From an uncultured Bacteroidota bacterium (GTDB taxonomy: Bacteria > Bacteroidota > Bacteroidia > Flavobacteriales > Flavobacteriaceae): a DNA stretch of 5,792 bases. Shown here one piece after another: positions 1-5,792 of this stretch. Position numbers and translations under genes: made by a program. Each line of letters opens with the position of its first letter. Position 1 is the first letter of the stretch. Location: NCBI GenBank assembly GCA_903920835.1, contig CAIXNQ010000160.1, positions 1-5,792 of the forward strand. Direction: 5' to 3'. The notes below the pieces were generated by a model that did no database searches, had not been told where the DNA came from, and saw only the letters and a program-made list of their open reading frames with translations.

Positions 1-184
1 CAAATCGTCGGATAAGGCAAAACCTAGAATTTTATATATCCGCAAATCGTCGGATAAGGCAAAACCTAGAATTTTATATATCCGCAAATCGTCGGATAAG
101 GCAAAACCTAGAATATTACATATCCGCAAATCGTCGGATAGGGCAAAACCTAGAATTTTATATATCCGCGAATCGTCGGATAAG
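1..184. repeat. 42-bp direct tandem repeat array, four full copies plus a partial fifth
   Basis: Full copies lie at 1-42, 43-84, 85-126 and 127-168, and a 16-bp partial copy at 169-184. Each full unit starts with CAAATCGTCGGATAAGGC and ends with TATATATCCG or a close variant. I count four substitutions against the consensus: unit positions 31 and 35 in copy 3, position 15 in copy 4 and position 2 in the partial copy. The array is cut by the left edge, so the true copy number is unknown. It ends 36 bp before the ATG of the next gene. The unit has no CRISPR character: there is no unique spacer, only head-to-tail copies. It is best described as an intergenic minisatellite of unknown function. 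Confidence 0.97.
37..182. repeat. Four regularly spaced hairpins at the repeat junctions
   Basis: The last 6 bases of each unit (TATCCG) and bases 9-14 of the next (CGGATA) are perfect reverse complements separated by 8 nt. This gives 20-nt hairpins at 37-56, 79-98, 121-140 and 163-182. All eight arms are identical. The four substitutions seen in the array fall outside the arms, one of them in the loop of the last hairpin. Spacing is exactly 42 bp. A 6-bp arm is short, so folding as RNA or cruciform is possible but not shown; the arms could equally be a dyad protein-binding site. Confidence 0.7.
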
Positions 185-220
185 AAAAAACAAAAAAGAT
201 TAACTTAAATTTTAATAAAT

Positions 221-928
221 ATGTTAGCATTAATAAAACATATCTTCGGAAACATTTTTGATGATGAACGCATCACAACCACCCGCTTAGCCAATTTTGC
301 GGAGGATGCTTATAACAAATTGGTTGCTCAAAACGTCAACAACGTGTTTGATGAAATTATTGCTTGTATTGAAGTGCCAAAAAATGGATTAATGGCGCTA
401 ATCTCTAGCGTAGATGTCGCCCTCGGGGTTCAGAAAGGAAAAACGTTAACCACCGACCAACTGATTGCGTTGTTCAAGAAAACCATGTCAGAAAAAGAAG
501 GCGTCATTGCCGATGCACTGGATGGGTTTGGTTCGACGGGCTATATCGAGTTTTATCCGCATGGCGTAAATGAATACAGCAAGGGCACTAAAACCGTGAT
601 GCCTATATTGATTAACCGTGTCCACACCGTGGCTACAACTCATGCTGCGCAGTTGCCGCCAGCATTATTAGCGACGCTTCAGGCATTTAAAACTTCGTGG
701 AACAGCAATAGACAAGGGCAGCAGGAGCAGATTGGAACCGTAAACGATTCGCGCGACGATCGTGACCAACTGCGTGCTGAGTTAGAAATTGGGTTGCTCA
801 AAGCCATTCATAAAATGGCTGATAAATATCCAAATAACATTAATGTTTGTAGTAGTTATTTTAACTTTAACCTCCTCTACCCAGTGTCGCGCAGCAAGAA
901 AAACAATCCTGATGCGCCCGTGCAATAG
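221..928 (+). CDS. Hypothetical protein, 235 aa, downstream of the repeat array
   Basis: I do not recognise this protein with confidence. It starts at the ATG at 221, preceded by an A/T-only stretch (AATTTTAATAAAT) as is usual in Bacteroidota, and ends at TAG 926-928. There is no signal peptide or membrane segment, so it is probably cytoplasmic. By eye it looks largely alpha-helical, with an aromatic core around residues 108-119 (YIEFYPHGVNEY), a Q/R/D/E-rich likely helix at about 160-202, and a C-terminal aromatic patch (YFNFNLLYPV, 213-222) followed by a basic SRSKK. I have a vague recollection of uncharacterised Bacteroidota proteins with a similar 'EFYP-G-EY' core; this is not a firm assignment. 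G+C is about 45% by hand count over most of the gene, against about 33% in dinB, and GGC, GCG and CCG codons are frequent, which suggests a different origin or selection. A strong hairpin follows 22 nt after the stop. Reality as a gene is supported by its length, its composition and that hairpin; function is unknown. Confidence 0.75.
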   Translation: MLALIKHIFGNIFDDERITTTRLANFAEDAYNKLVAQNVNNVFDEIIACIEVPKNGLMALISSVDVALGVQKGKTLTTDQLIALFKKTMSEKEGVIADALDGFGSTGYIEFYPHGVNEYSKGTKTVMPILINRVHTVATTHAAQLPPALLATLQAFKTSWNSNRQGQQEQIGTVNDSRDDRDQLRAELEIGLLKAIHKMADKYPNNINVCSSYFNFNLLYPVSRSKKNNPDAPVQ

Positions 929-950
929 TTGTTAACAGCTAGAATTTAGA

Positions 951-984
951 ACAGACCCCCGTAATGAAAATTAAGGGGGTTTGT
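951..984 (+). terminator. Strong hairpin after the hypothetical gene, likely transcription terminator
   Basis: ACAGACCCCC (951-960) pairs with GGGGGTTTGT (975-984) over 10 bp with one G-U wobble. After a G/A mismatch, TAAT (962-965) pairs with ATTA (970-973) and closes a GAAA tetraloop (966-969). The following bases (TATTTAG) are only moderately T-rich, so it is not a textbook intrinsic terminator. Its position 22 nt after the stop codon, and the convergent dinB gene beyond it, make termination the simplest role. Confidence 0.75.
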
Positions 985-1324
985 TATTTAGATAAACTTT
1001 GTAATTCAAACTGATGTTTAAACTATTATCTTTATGCAGTTTGAATATCCTCCAAAATTCGAATCAAAAGATTGTTAATCTTATGTAATGCTCATAAAGT
1101 GCTTTTTGATTTGCAAAAAAAAAACAAGCTTAACGAATTATTTAGGACAATCTAATACCAGTGTTTTGACATTTCGATAATTGAGAAATTATATGAATTA
1201 AACACGCTTTGCAAATGGTTGCTCTACGGAATAATAACAAAAACAGAAAGTTAGTTTTAATAAATGAAGGTCTATTTAACATTAAGCGACTCAAAAGGTG
1301 CTGAATCAAAATCGACAAAGGAGT
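985..1324. other. Non-coding spacer between convergent genes
   Basis: This A/T-rich stretch separates the ends of the hypothetical gene and dinB. I see no convincing gene, tRNA or complete mobile element. It contains a perfect 10-bp inverted repeat (1004-1013 with 1037-1046), a small 6-bp hairpin (AAGATT 1068-1073 with AATCTT 1077-1082, loop GTT) and a run of ten A at 1117-1126. A short frame without an ATG (about 32 codons) and a 33-codon ATG frame from 1264, which runs into the antisense of dinB, have no supporting evidence. Confidence 0.7.
1004..1046. repeat. Perfect 10-bp inverted repeat with 23-nt spacer
   Basis: ATTCAAACTG at 1004-1013 is the exact reverse complement of CAGTTTGAAT at 1037-1046. 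The spacer is A/T-rich (1014-1036). It lies just beyond the terminator hairpin, in the region that dinB transcripts would enter. It could be a weak second terminator, a protein-binding dyad or a decayed element end; nothing else in the sequence decides between these. Confidence 0.6.
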
Positions 1325-1342
1325 CTAAAATTCAAATTTTAG
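1325..1342. repeat. Near-perfect palindrome over the dinB stop codon
   Basis: CTAAAATT (1325-1332) and AATTTTAG (1335-1342) are exact reverse complements separated by CA. The palindrome covers the TAG stop and the last five codons (LKFEF) of dinB. The stem is A/T-rich with almost no loop and no T-run follows on the dinB strand, so a terminator role is weak. The symmetry may simply come from the Leu-Lys-Phe-Glu-Phe codons. Confidence 0.5.
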
Positions 1343-2407
1343 TTGAACAACCACTGCCTTTTTAATTTCTGTATTCAAATTGCTCAAAGAAATGCCCAAA
1401 AGGCGCACAGAATTTTTAGGCTTTTCTTGAAACAAAAGTTCTTTGGCAGTTTCTAACAAAAGGCTTTTGTCAGAAATATAATAAGCCATTGTTTTACTTC
1501 GAGTTTGTTGACTAAAATCGCTGTATTTTATTTTTAAAGTAATTGTTTTCCCTGCAATTTTGTGTTTGGTCAAACGTTTCTCTAATTGATCAGCAATTAC
1601 TTTTAGCCTTTCGACCATAAAGATTTCTGAGGTTAAGTTAATATTAAAGGTATGTTCGGCAGCTACCGACTTTGCAATTCTATCAGGCTTTACTTCGCTA
1701 TCATGAATTCCTCTAATAACATTGTAAAAGAAAGTGCCTGATTTGCCAAAATGCTTTATGAGAAAATCTAACGATTTGTATTTTAAATCATATCCGTTAA
1801 AGATGCCTAACAAATACATTTTTTCTCTGGTAACATTTCCCACGCCATAAAATTTACTAATAGGAAGCTTTTCTAAAAACGGACCAACCTCTACTGGACT
1901 AACTGTTTTTTGACCGTTTGGTTTATTAAAATCGGAAGCTACTTTGGCTACAAATTTGTTTATAGATATACCTGCAGAAGCCTTTAGCCCAGTTTCAATA
2001 AAAATGCGTTGTCTAATTTCCTGTGCCAGCAATGTAGCACTTGGGTTACCTTTTTTATTTTGAGTCACATCAAGATAAGCTTCGTCTAAAGATAGTGGTT
2101 CTACCAAATCTGTATATTCATAAAAAATATTTCTTATTTGATTTGAAATTTCTTTATACCGATCAAAACGAGGTTTTATAAAAATAAGTTCTGGGCAATA
2201 ACGTTTTGCTAAAACACTACTAAGCGCACTTCGAACGCCAAATTTTCGAGCTTCATAGCTTGCTGCAGCAACCACACCTCTTAATTCGTTTCCTCCAACA
2301 GCAATTGGTTTTCCAACCAATTCTGGATTGTCTAATTGTTCAACAGAAGCATAAAAAGCATCCATGTCAATATGAATAATTTTCCGAAGAGTTGCACCAT
2401 CTTGCAT
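1325..2407 (-). CDS. dinB: DNA polymerase IV (DinB, Y-family translesion polymerase)
   Basis: Error-prone polymerase that extends past DNA lesions and mismatched primers and lacks a proofreading domain. With the ATG at 2407 it is 360 residues, the usual family length. The palm begins HIDMDAFYASVEQ (12-24), with metal-binding D14 and steric-gate Y19. The fingers carry YEARKFGVRSAL (51-62). The second catalytic motif SLDEAYLDVT (106-115) supplies D108 and E109. The thumb has a helix-hairpin-helix (about 178-202, KFYGVGNVTREKM). The little finger runs from about 243 to 345, starting near AAEHTF. The C-terminus, QLKFEF (355-360), resembles a sliding-clamp binding peptide. The frame stays open upstream to a GTG at 2515, which would add 36 residues, but a promoter at 2413-2440 lies inside that extension and family members begin just before the HIDMD motif, so I chose 2407. 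The gene stands alone, convergent with the hypothetical gene and divergent from the adhesin. I see no LexA-type operator. Confidence 0.96.
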   Translation of the reverse strand: MQDGATLRKIIHIDMDAFYASVEQLDNPELVGKPIAVGGNELRGVVAAASYEARKFGVRSALSSVLAKRYCPELIFIKPRFDRYKEISNQIRNIFYEYTDLVEPLSLDEAYLDVTQNKKGNPSATLLAQEIRQRIFIETGLKASAGISINKFVAKVASDFNKPNGQKTVSPVEVGPFLEKLPISKFYGVGNVTREKMYLLGIFNGYDLKYKSLDFLIKHFGKSGTFFYNVIRGIHDSEVKPDRIAKSVAAEHTFNINLTSEIFMVERLKVIADQLEKRLTKHKIAGKTITLKIKYSDFSQQTRSKTMAYYISDKSLLLETAKELLFQEKPKNSVRLLGISLSNLNTEIKKAVVVQLKFEF

Positions 2408-2412
2408 AATTA

Positions 2413-2440
2413 CAAATATATAAATTAGTACTAGATACAA
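2413..2440 (-). promoter_or_regulatory. Bacteroidota-type promoter of dinB
   Basis: Read on the minus strand, TTG (2440-2438) is followed by 17 nt and then TATATTTG (2420-2413), a full match to the TAnnTTTG -7 element used by the Bacteroidota primary sigma factor. The -7 element ends only 5 nt before the dinB ATG at 2407, so transcription would start at or very near the start codon and give a leaderless or nearly leaderless message. The 17-nt spacer is at the short end of the usual range. Confidence 0.6.
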
Positions 2441-2574
2441 TACAGAAATAGACTCTTTTAAACTATTTCCATACGAATGATTGAACTTTTTTACTTTTTT
2501 TAAATTAACACTCACACTTCAATAATTATAACAATGACAAAAAATAACTTATAAAATAAAATTATTCGTTTTTT

Positions 2575-2606
2575 TTTGATTAATTAATTTAATATATATA
2601 TGTTTG
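2575..2606 (+). promoter_or_regulatory. Bacteroidota-type promoter of the adhesin gene
   Basis: TTTG (2575-2578) is followed by 20 nt and TATGTTTG (2599-2606). Both boxes and the spacing fit the Bacteroidota consensus (TTTG or TTG, about 19-21 nt, TAnnTTTG). Transcription would start near 2612, leaving an untranslated leader of about 90 nt before the ATG at 2703. No other + strand match of this quality was seen between dinB and the adhesin. Confidence 0.7.
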
Positions 2607-2607
2607 C

Positions 2608-2667
2608 ACTTCCGTGTTCGAGCACGTTATTGGTGTTTATAAAATATATCTTGTTCAGTACGGAAAT
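2608..2667 (+). promoter_or_regulatory. Leader of the adhesin mRNA with two alternative stems
   Basis: TTCCGT (2610-2615) can pair with ACGGAA (2660-2665). CGTG (2613-2616) can instead pair with CACG (2623-2626) as a small local hairpin. The two pairings share bases 2613-2615 and so exclude each other. The rest of the leader is A/T-rich, with a run of A at 2669-2677, and no ribosome binding site of the Shine-Dalgarno kind precedes the ATG. The stems are short; a mRNA-stabilising or regulatory role is only possible. Confidence 0.3.
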
Positions 2668-2702
2668 CAAAAAAAAATATTAACCAATTTAATTAATTTA
2701 CA

Positions 2703-5700
2703 ATGAAACAAAAAAATTTATTTTGTAGAAAGAGAGCAAGTGAGATAATGCTCTTTTCATTTATGATGTTGTTTTTTGTAGGCTCAAGTTTGTTTGCACA
2801 AACAACTAATCCCTACACAACATCAACCACTTGGACTTGTCCTCCTGGGGTAACTTCAATTTCAGTTGAAGCTTGGGGAGCTGGTGGCGGTGGAAGTGGA
2901 GTACCGAGTGTCGCAGCAAAATCTGGTGGAGGTGGTGCTGGTGGTTGTTATGTAAAAAATACCAACATAGCAGTTACACCTGGTCAGACTTACACCATTA
3001 CTGTGGGAACAGGTGGTGCAGGTGGCGTAGGAAAAGGAGATGGAACAAGTACCAACACTCCTTCTGCCGATGGAGGCTTTAGTTCAATTAGTAATTCCTC
3101 AGGAACAACATTGATTAAAGCAGGTGGCGGAAAAAGAGGCGTTTATATATCTGCTGGAGTAACTGGACAAGGAGGAGTAGCAGTTACTACCGACAATTCA
3201 GGCTACGAAGGCAGCTATAGTTATAAAGGTGGAAATGGAGCTGATGGTGTAAACGGTTCTGGAACCACAATTGGATCTCCTGCAGCTGGAGGTGGCGCTG
3301 CTGGAAGCAATGGAAATGGATCTGGAGCAACAGCAGGAACTGGCGGAGGTGCTGGAGCAGTAGCATTAACTGCTAGTGGAACTGGAAAAGACGGAACTGC
3401 CCCTGGTGGTGGTGGTGGTGGTGGTGCCTCTGCAGCAGCAAGCATTAAAAATGGTGGTAAAGGTGGTGATGGAAAAATTATTATTTCATATGCTACTCCT
3501 GCACTTCCTTCTATGACTACATCTGTATCGAGTTTAACAGGTTTTACTACATCAACAACTAGTGCTTCATCATCGCAATCGTTTACAATAAGCGGTTCTT
3601 TATTGATTAGTGACATAACTATTAGCACTATAGCTAACTCAAATTTTGAGATTTCTACAAATAATACTTCGTTTTTTAATAGTATTACATTGACTGCTCC
3701 TGGAAACGGTAATATTGGAGATACTACAATTTATGTTCGATTAAAAACAGGATTAAATAATGCAAATATCAGTGAGAGTATAACAGCAAGTTCAACAAAT
3801 GCAACTTCAAAAACAATCACCGCAACTGGAGTAGTTTATAAAAATTATTACTACAACAGCGGTAATTTACAAGATTTAACAAGTTGGACATTAAACCAAA
3901 ATGGCACTGGAGCAAATCCTACAGACTTTACTAGCGGCGCTCAAGCATTTTATATTTTAAAAGATGCTACTAGTTCCGGTAGTGGTTGGGTTGTAGGAAA
4001 TGGAACTGGGGCTGTTGCTGGACAAGGGTTAATTAATGGAAATGGAACTAAAATAGTTTTAGGAGGTTCAACAACAAATGCAGTTACATTAACAATCGCC
4101 AATGGATCTCCTATTACAGGTCCATTGGATATTAGTGCTGCTGCTTCTTCTGGTTCAAACAAGCTTGTTATCAGTCATAACATTGCTTGGTCAACAAGCA
4201 CAAGCACTTTCACAAGCCCAACTTGGGGCACTATAGACGCTTCTGCTACTATTGAGGTTTCAGGATCAAGTGCTAATAATGTACTTATTGGAGGAACGAA
4301 CAACTTGTTTAATAAAACTGTTAAAGCACTTCGAGTAGTTAGTGGCGGTGCTCTTAAAATTAATAGCGTTACCAATAATAACATTACGGTAAATGGACTA
4401 GTCTTTGTAGAAGAAGGAGCTTCTATTTATCCTGGATCAAATAGTACAAATTATATAAATATTGCAAGTGGTGGTTCAGCACTAATTAATGGAACATTTG
4501 TTACTGAAAAACAAACTGGTTTCGTTTCAAATGATGCAACGGCTTCAGCTACATCTGCAAATTTGAACTTTGCTGGAACTGTTAGCTTGACTTTAGGAGC
4601 CAATAGCATTGTTGATTTTTCAAGAAGTACTGCAGTTTCAACTCCTCAAGTTATTACTGCAAGAACTGATTATAAAACCATTAATTTAAGTGGTGGTAAC
4701 TTCAAAAAAGATTTCCCTGGAAATGTTACTGTTTCTGGAGACATTAATGTTACTGCATTAAATACTTCAAATAACATTAGTGCTACTGGAACTATTACAG
4801 CAAATTCAATAATCTTTAATGGATTATCTGCGTTACTAGCCGCACAACCACAAACTATTTCAACCACAACTACTGGATTTTTGGCAAATACGACTTCTCC
4901 AGTAGTAATTAAAGGTACAGCTACTTTAGGTTCAGCTGATATTATTTCAAATTCGTCAAAATTAATTTTATCGGGTGGAACTTTCGGAACAGGTGCTACT
5001 ACAGGATTTAATGAAACTGTTGCTGCTCTTGGCTTGACGGATAATTCTACAATAGCCTTAGGTACTGGTTCACATACATTAACTTTTGCTGCAAGCAATA
5101 CGCAATCTTGGGCAAACGGAAAAACATTAACTGTAACTGGTTGGACAGGAGCTCCTGGTCAAGAAGGAACAGCTGGAAGGATATTTGTTGGAACAAATGC
5201 TTCTGGATTAACAGCCCAGCAATTGAGTCAAATTTCATTTACAGGTTTTTCTGCACCAATTACAATATTGAGTAATGGAGAGTTAGTTCCTGCATGTACC
5301 AACCCAACCTCTGGAGGAACATTAGGTGGAGCACAAACTATTTGTGCAGGAGGTAATCCTGATTATTTCCCAAGTATTGCAGCTGCAAGTGGATTTGTTG
5401 GTACATTAGAATACAAATGGCAATCATCTACTAATAATATTGATTTTACTGATATTGCTGGTGCTACATCAAACACATATAATCCTGCTCCTGGGCTTTC
5501 AACAACTACTTATTACAAACGATTAGCTCGTGTTGATTGCAAAGCAGATTGGACTGGCGCTGCCGAAACTAATGTGATTACAGTAACTGTTTTACCTGTT
5601 TTGACGCCAACATTTACACAAGTGAACCCAATTTGTTATGGAACTAGTCTAGCTGCATTGCCAACTACTTCTACCAATAACGTTCCAGGAAACTGGTCGC

Positions 5701-5792
5701 CTGCTGTGAACAATACTGCAACTACTGTTTATACTTTCACTCCATCTGACCAATGTTCGCTATCTACAACAATGACTATTGTTGTTAATAAA
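2703..5792 (+). CDS. Giant secreted multidomain adhesin-like protein, N-terminal part (runs off the window)
   Basis: One frame of 1030 codons is open from the ATG at 2703 to the last base, with no stop, so the 3' end is missing. Residues 1-32 form a signal peptide: basic start (KQKNLFCRKR), hydrophobic core at about 16-26, probable cleavage after SLFA with QTT next. Residues 40-264 are a glycine-rich domain opening with TTWTCPPGVTSISVEAWGAG and closing with GGDGKIIISY; C46 and C82 may pair. Residues about 267-378 form a beta-sandwich module common in flavobacterial exported proteins (SSLTGF, QSFTISG, FEIST, TTIYVRLKTGL). Residues about 379-770 are Ser/Thr/Asn/Gly-rich with alternating hydrophobics, resembling a beta-solenoid. 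Residues 771-863 match a motif often seen at the end of such regions (NSTIALGTG, GLTAQQLSQISF, ILSNGELVP). Residues 865-963 and 968-1030 look like Ig/PKD-type modules with cysteine pairs (C881/C946, C978/C1018). I infer cell-surface or secreted display through the type IX system, but the sorting domain is not in the window. Binding partner unknown. Confidence 0.95.
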   Translation, partial: MKQKNLFCRKRASEIMLFSFMMLFFVGSSLFAQTTNPYTTSTTWTCPPGVTSISVEAWGAGGGGSGVPSVAAKSGGGGAGGCYVKNTNIAVTPGQTYTITVGTGGAGGVGKGDGTSTNTPSADGGFSSISNSSGTTLIKAGGGKRGVYISAGVTGQGGVAVTTDNSGYEGSYSYKGGNGADGVNGSGTTIGSPAAGGGAAGSNGNGSGATAGTGGGAGAVALTASGTGKDGTAPGGGGGGGASAAASIKNGGKGGDGKIIISYATPALPSMTTSVSSLTGFTTSTTSASSSQSFTISGSLLISDITISTIANSNFEISTNNTSFFNSITLTAPGNGNIGDTTIYVRLKTGLNNANISESITASSTNATSKTITATGVVYKNYYYNSGNLQDLTSWTLNQNGTGANPTDFTSGAQAFYILKDATSSGSGWVVGNGTGAVAGQGLINGNGTKIVLGGSTTNAVTLTIANGSPITGPLDISAAASSGSNKLVISHNIAWSTSTSTFTSPTWGTIDASATIEVSGSSANNVLIGGTNNLFNKTVKALRVVSGGALKINSVTNNNITVNGLVFVEEGASIYPGSNSTNYINIASGGSALINGTFVTEKQTGFVSNDATASATSANLNFAGTVSLTLGANSIVDFSRSTAVSTPQVITARTDYKTINLSGGNFKKDFPGNVTVSGDINVTALNTSNNISATGTITANSIIFNGLSALLAAQPQTISTTTTGFLANTTSPVVIKGTATLGSADIISNSSKLILSGGTFGTGATTGFNETVAALGLTDNSTIALGTGSHTLTFAASNTQSWANGKTLTVTGWTGAPGQEGTAGRIFVGTNASGLTAQQLSQISFTGFSAPITILSNGELVPACTNPTSGGTLGGAQTICAGGNPDYFPSIAAASGFVGTLEYKWQSSTNNIDFTDIAGATSNTYNPAPGLSTTTYYKRLARVDCKADWTGAAETNVITVTVLPVLTPTFTQVNPICYGTSLAALPTTSTNNVPGNWSPAVNNTATTVYTFTPSDQCSLSTTMTIVVNK
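3405..3425 (+). repeat. In-frame (GGT)7 trinucleotide tract
   Basis: Seven consecutive GGT codons encode Gly235-Gly241 of the adhesin's glycine-rich domain, near its end. The surrounding codons also contain many GGT, GGA and GGC triplets, but only this stretch is a pure repeat. Polymerase slippage here would change the number of glycines without breaking the frame. Confidence 0.9.

Noticed and set aside
1..184. CRISPR array
   Set aside because: Copies are directly adjacent with no unique spacers, and no cas gene is present.
206..213. TAAATTTT as a -7 box for the hypothetical gene
   Set aside because: It matches TAnnTTTG at only 7 of 8 positions and no TTG lies at the right distance upstream, so I cannot call a promoter.
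1264..1365. 33-codon plus-strand frame starting MKVYLTLSDSKG
   Set aside because: It is short, overlaps the 3' end of dinB in antisense, and has no promoter or recognisable product.
2408..2515. 36-residue N-terminal extension of DinB from a GTG codon
   Set aside because: The dinB promoter boxes lie inside it, the start would be GTG, and family members begin just before the HIDMD motif.
2580..2700. 12-bp direct repeat TTAATTAATTTA at 2580-2591 and 2689-2700
   Set aside because: Low-complexity A/T sequence in an A/T-rich intergenic region; chance is sufficient explanation.
2873..3082. Plus-strand 69-codon frame rich in tryptophan and arginine
   Set aside because: It is a shifted-frame reading of the adhesin's glycine-rich domain (GGTGG read as TGG and similar). 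The in-frame adhesin reading has a signal peptide and known modules.
3221..3628. Minus-strand open frame of 135 codons rich in proline and alanine
   Set aside because: It is the antisense of the Gly/Ala/Thr-rich adhesin codons: GGN read backwards gives NCC, hence long proline runs. It has no start context or domain.
3950..5238. Four further minus-strand open frames (3950-4162, 4175-4384, 4670-5098, 5047-5238)
   Set aside because: All lie wholly inside the adhesin frame on the opposite strand, have biased composition that mirrors Thr/Ser/Gly codons, and show no recognisable motif.

Overview
The window looks like a chromosomal segment of a Bacteroidota bacterium, most likely a Flavobacterium-like member of the Flavobacteriaceae. 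The evidence is a low G+C content, two good matches to the Bacteroidota promoter form (TTG, then 17-20 nt, then TAnnTTTG), no Shine-Dalgarno motif at the starts, and a very large secreted Ser/Thr/Gly/Asn-rich protein built from modules typical of flavobacterial surface adhesins. The genus is an inference; no marker gene is present.

Layout. (a) Positions 1-184 hold a 42-bp direct tandem repeat, four full copies and a partial fifth, cut by the left edge of the window. Each junction between copies can fold into a 6-bp hairpin. (b) Positions 221-928 (+) encode a 235-residue protein of unknown function. Its G+C is clearly higher than that of its neighbours (about 45% against about 33%, counted by hand), and it is followed by a strong hairpin at 951-984. 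(c) Positions 985-1324 are a non-coding spacer with small inverted repeats. (d) Positions 1325-2407 (-) encode DNA polymerase IV (DinB). A Bacteroidota-type promoter ends 5 nt upstream of the chosen ATG, which argues against the longer GTG-started reading that begins at 2515. (e) Positions 2408-2702 are a divergent promoter region. (f) From 2703 to the right edge (+) runs one uninterrupted frame of 1030 codons with no stop. It encodes the N-terminal part of a giant exported adhesin: signal peptide, glycine-rich domain, a beta-sandwich module, a long beta-solenoid-like region, and Ig-like repeats. The C-terminus, where a type IX secretion sorting domain would be expected, lies outside the window.

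The genes do not form an operon. The unknown gene and dinB converge, and dinB and the adhesin diverge from separate promoters. I see no multi-gene system. The most unusual part is the left edge, where a hairpin-forming repeat array ends 36 bp before an orphan gene of atypical composition. All other open frames inside the adhesin region are shadows of the adhesin frame.
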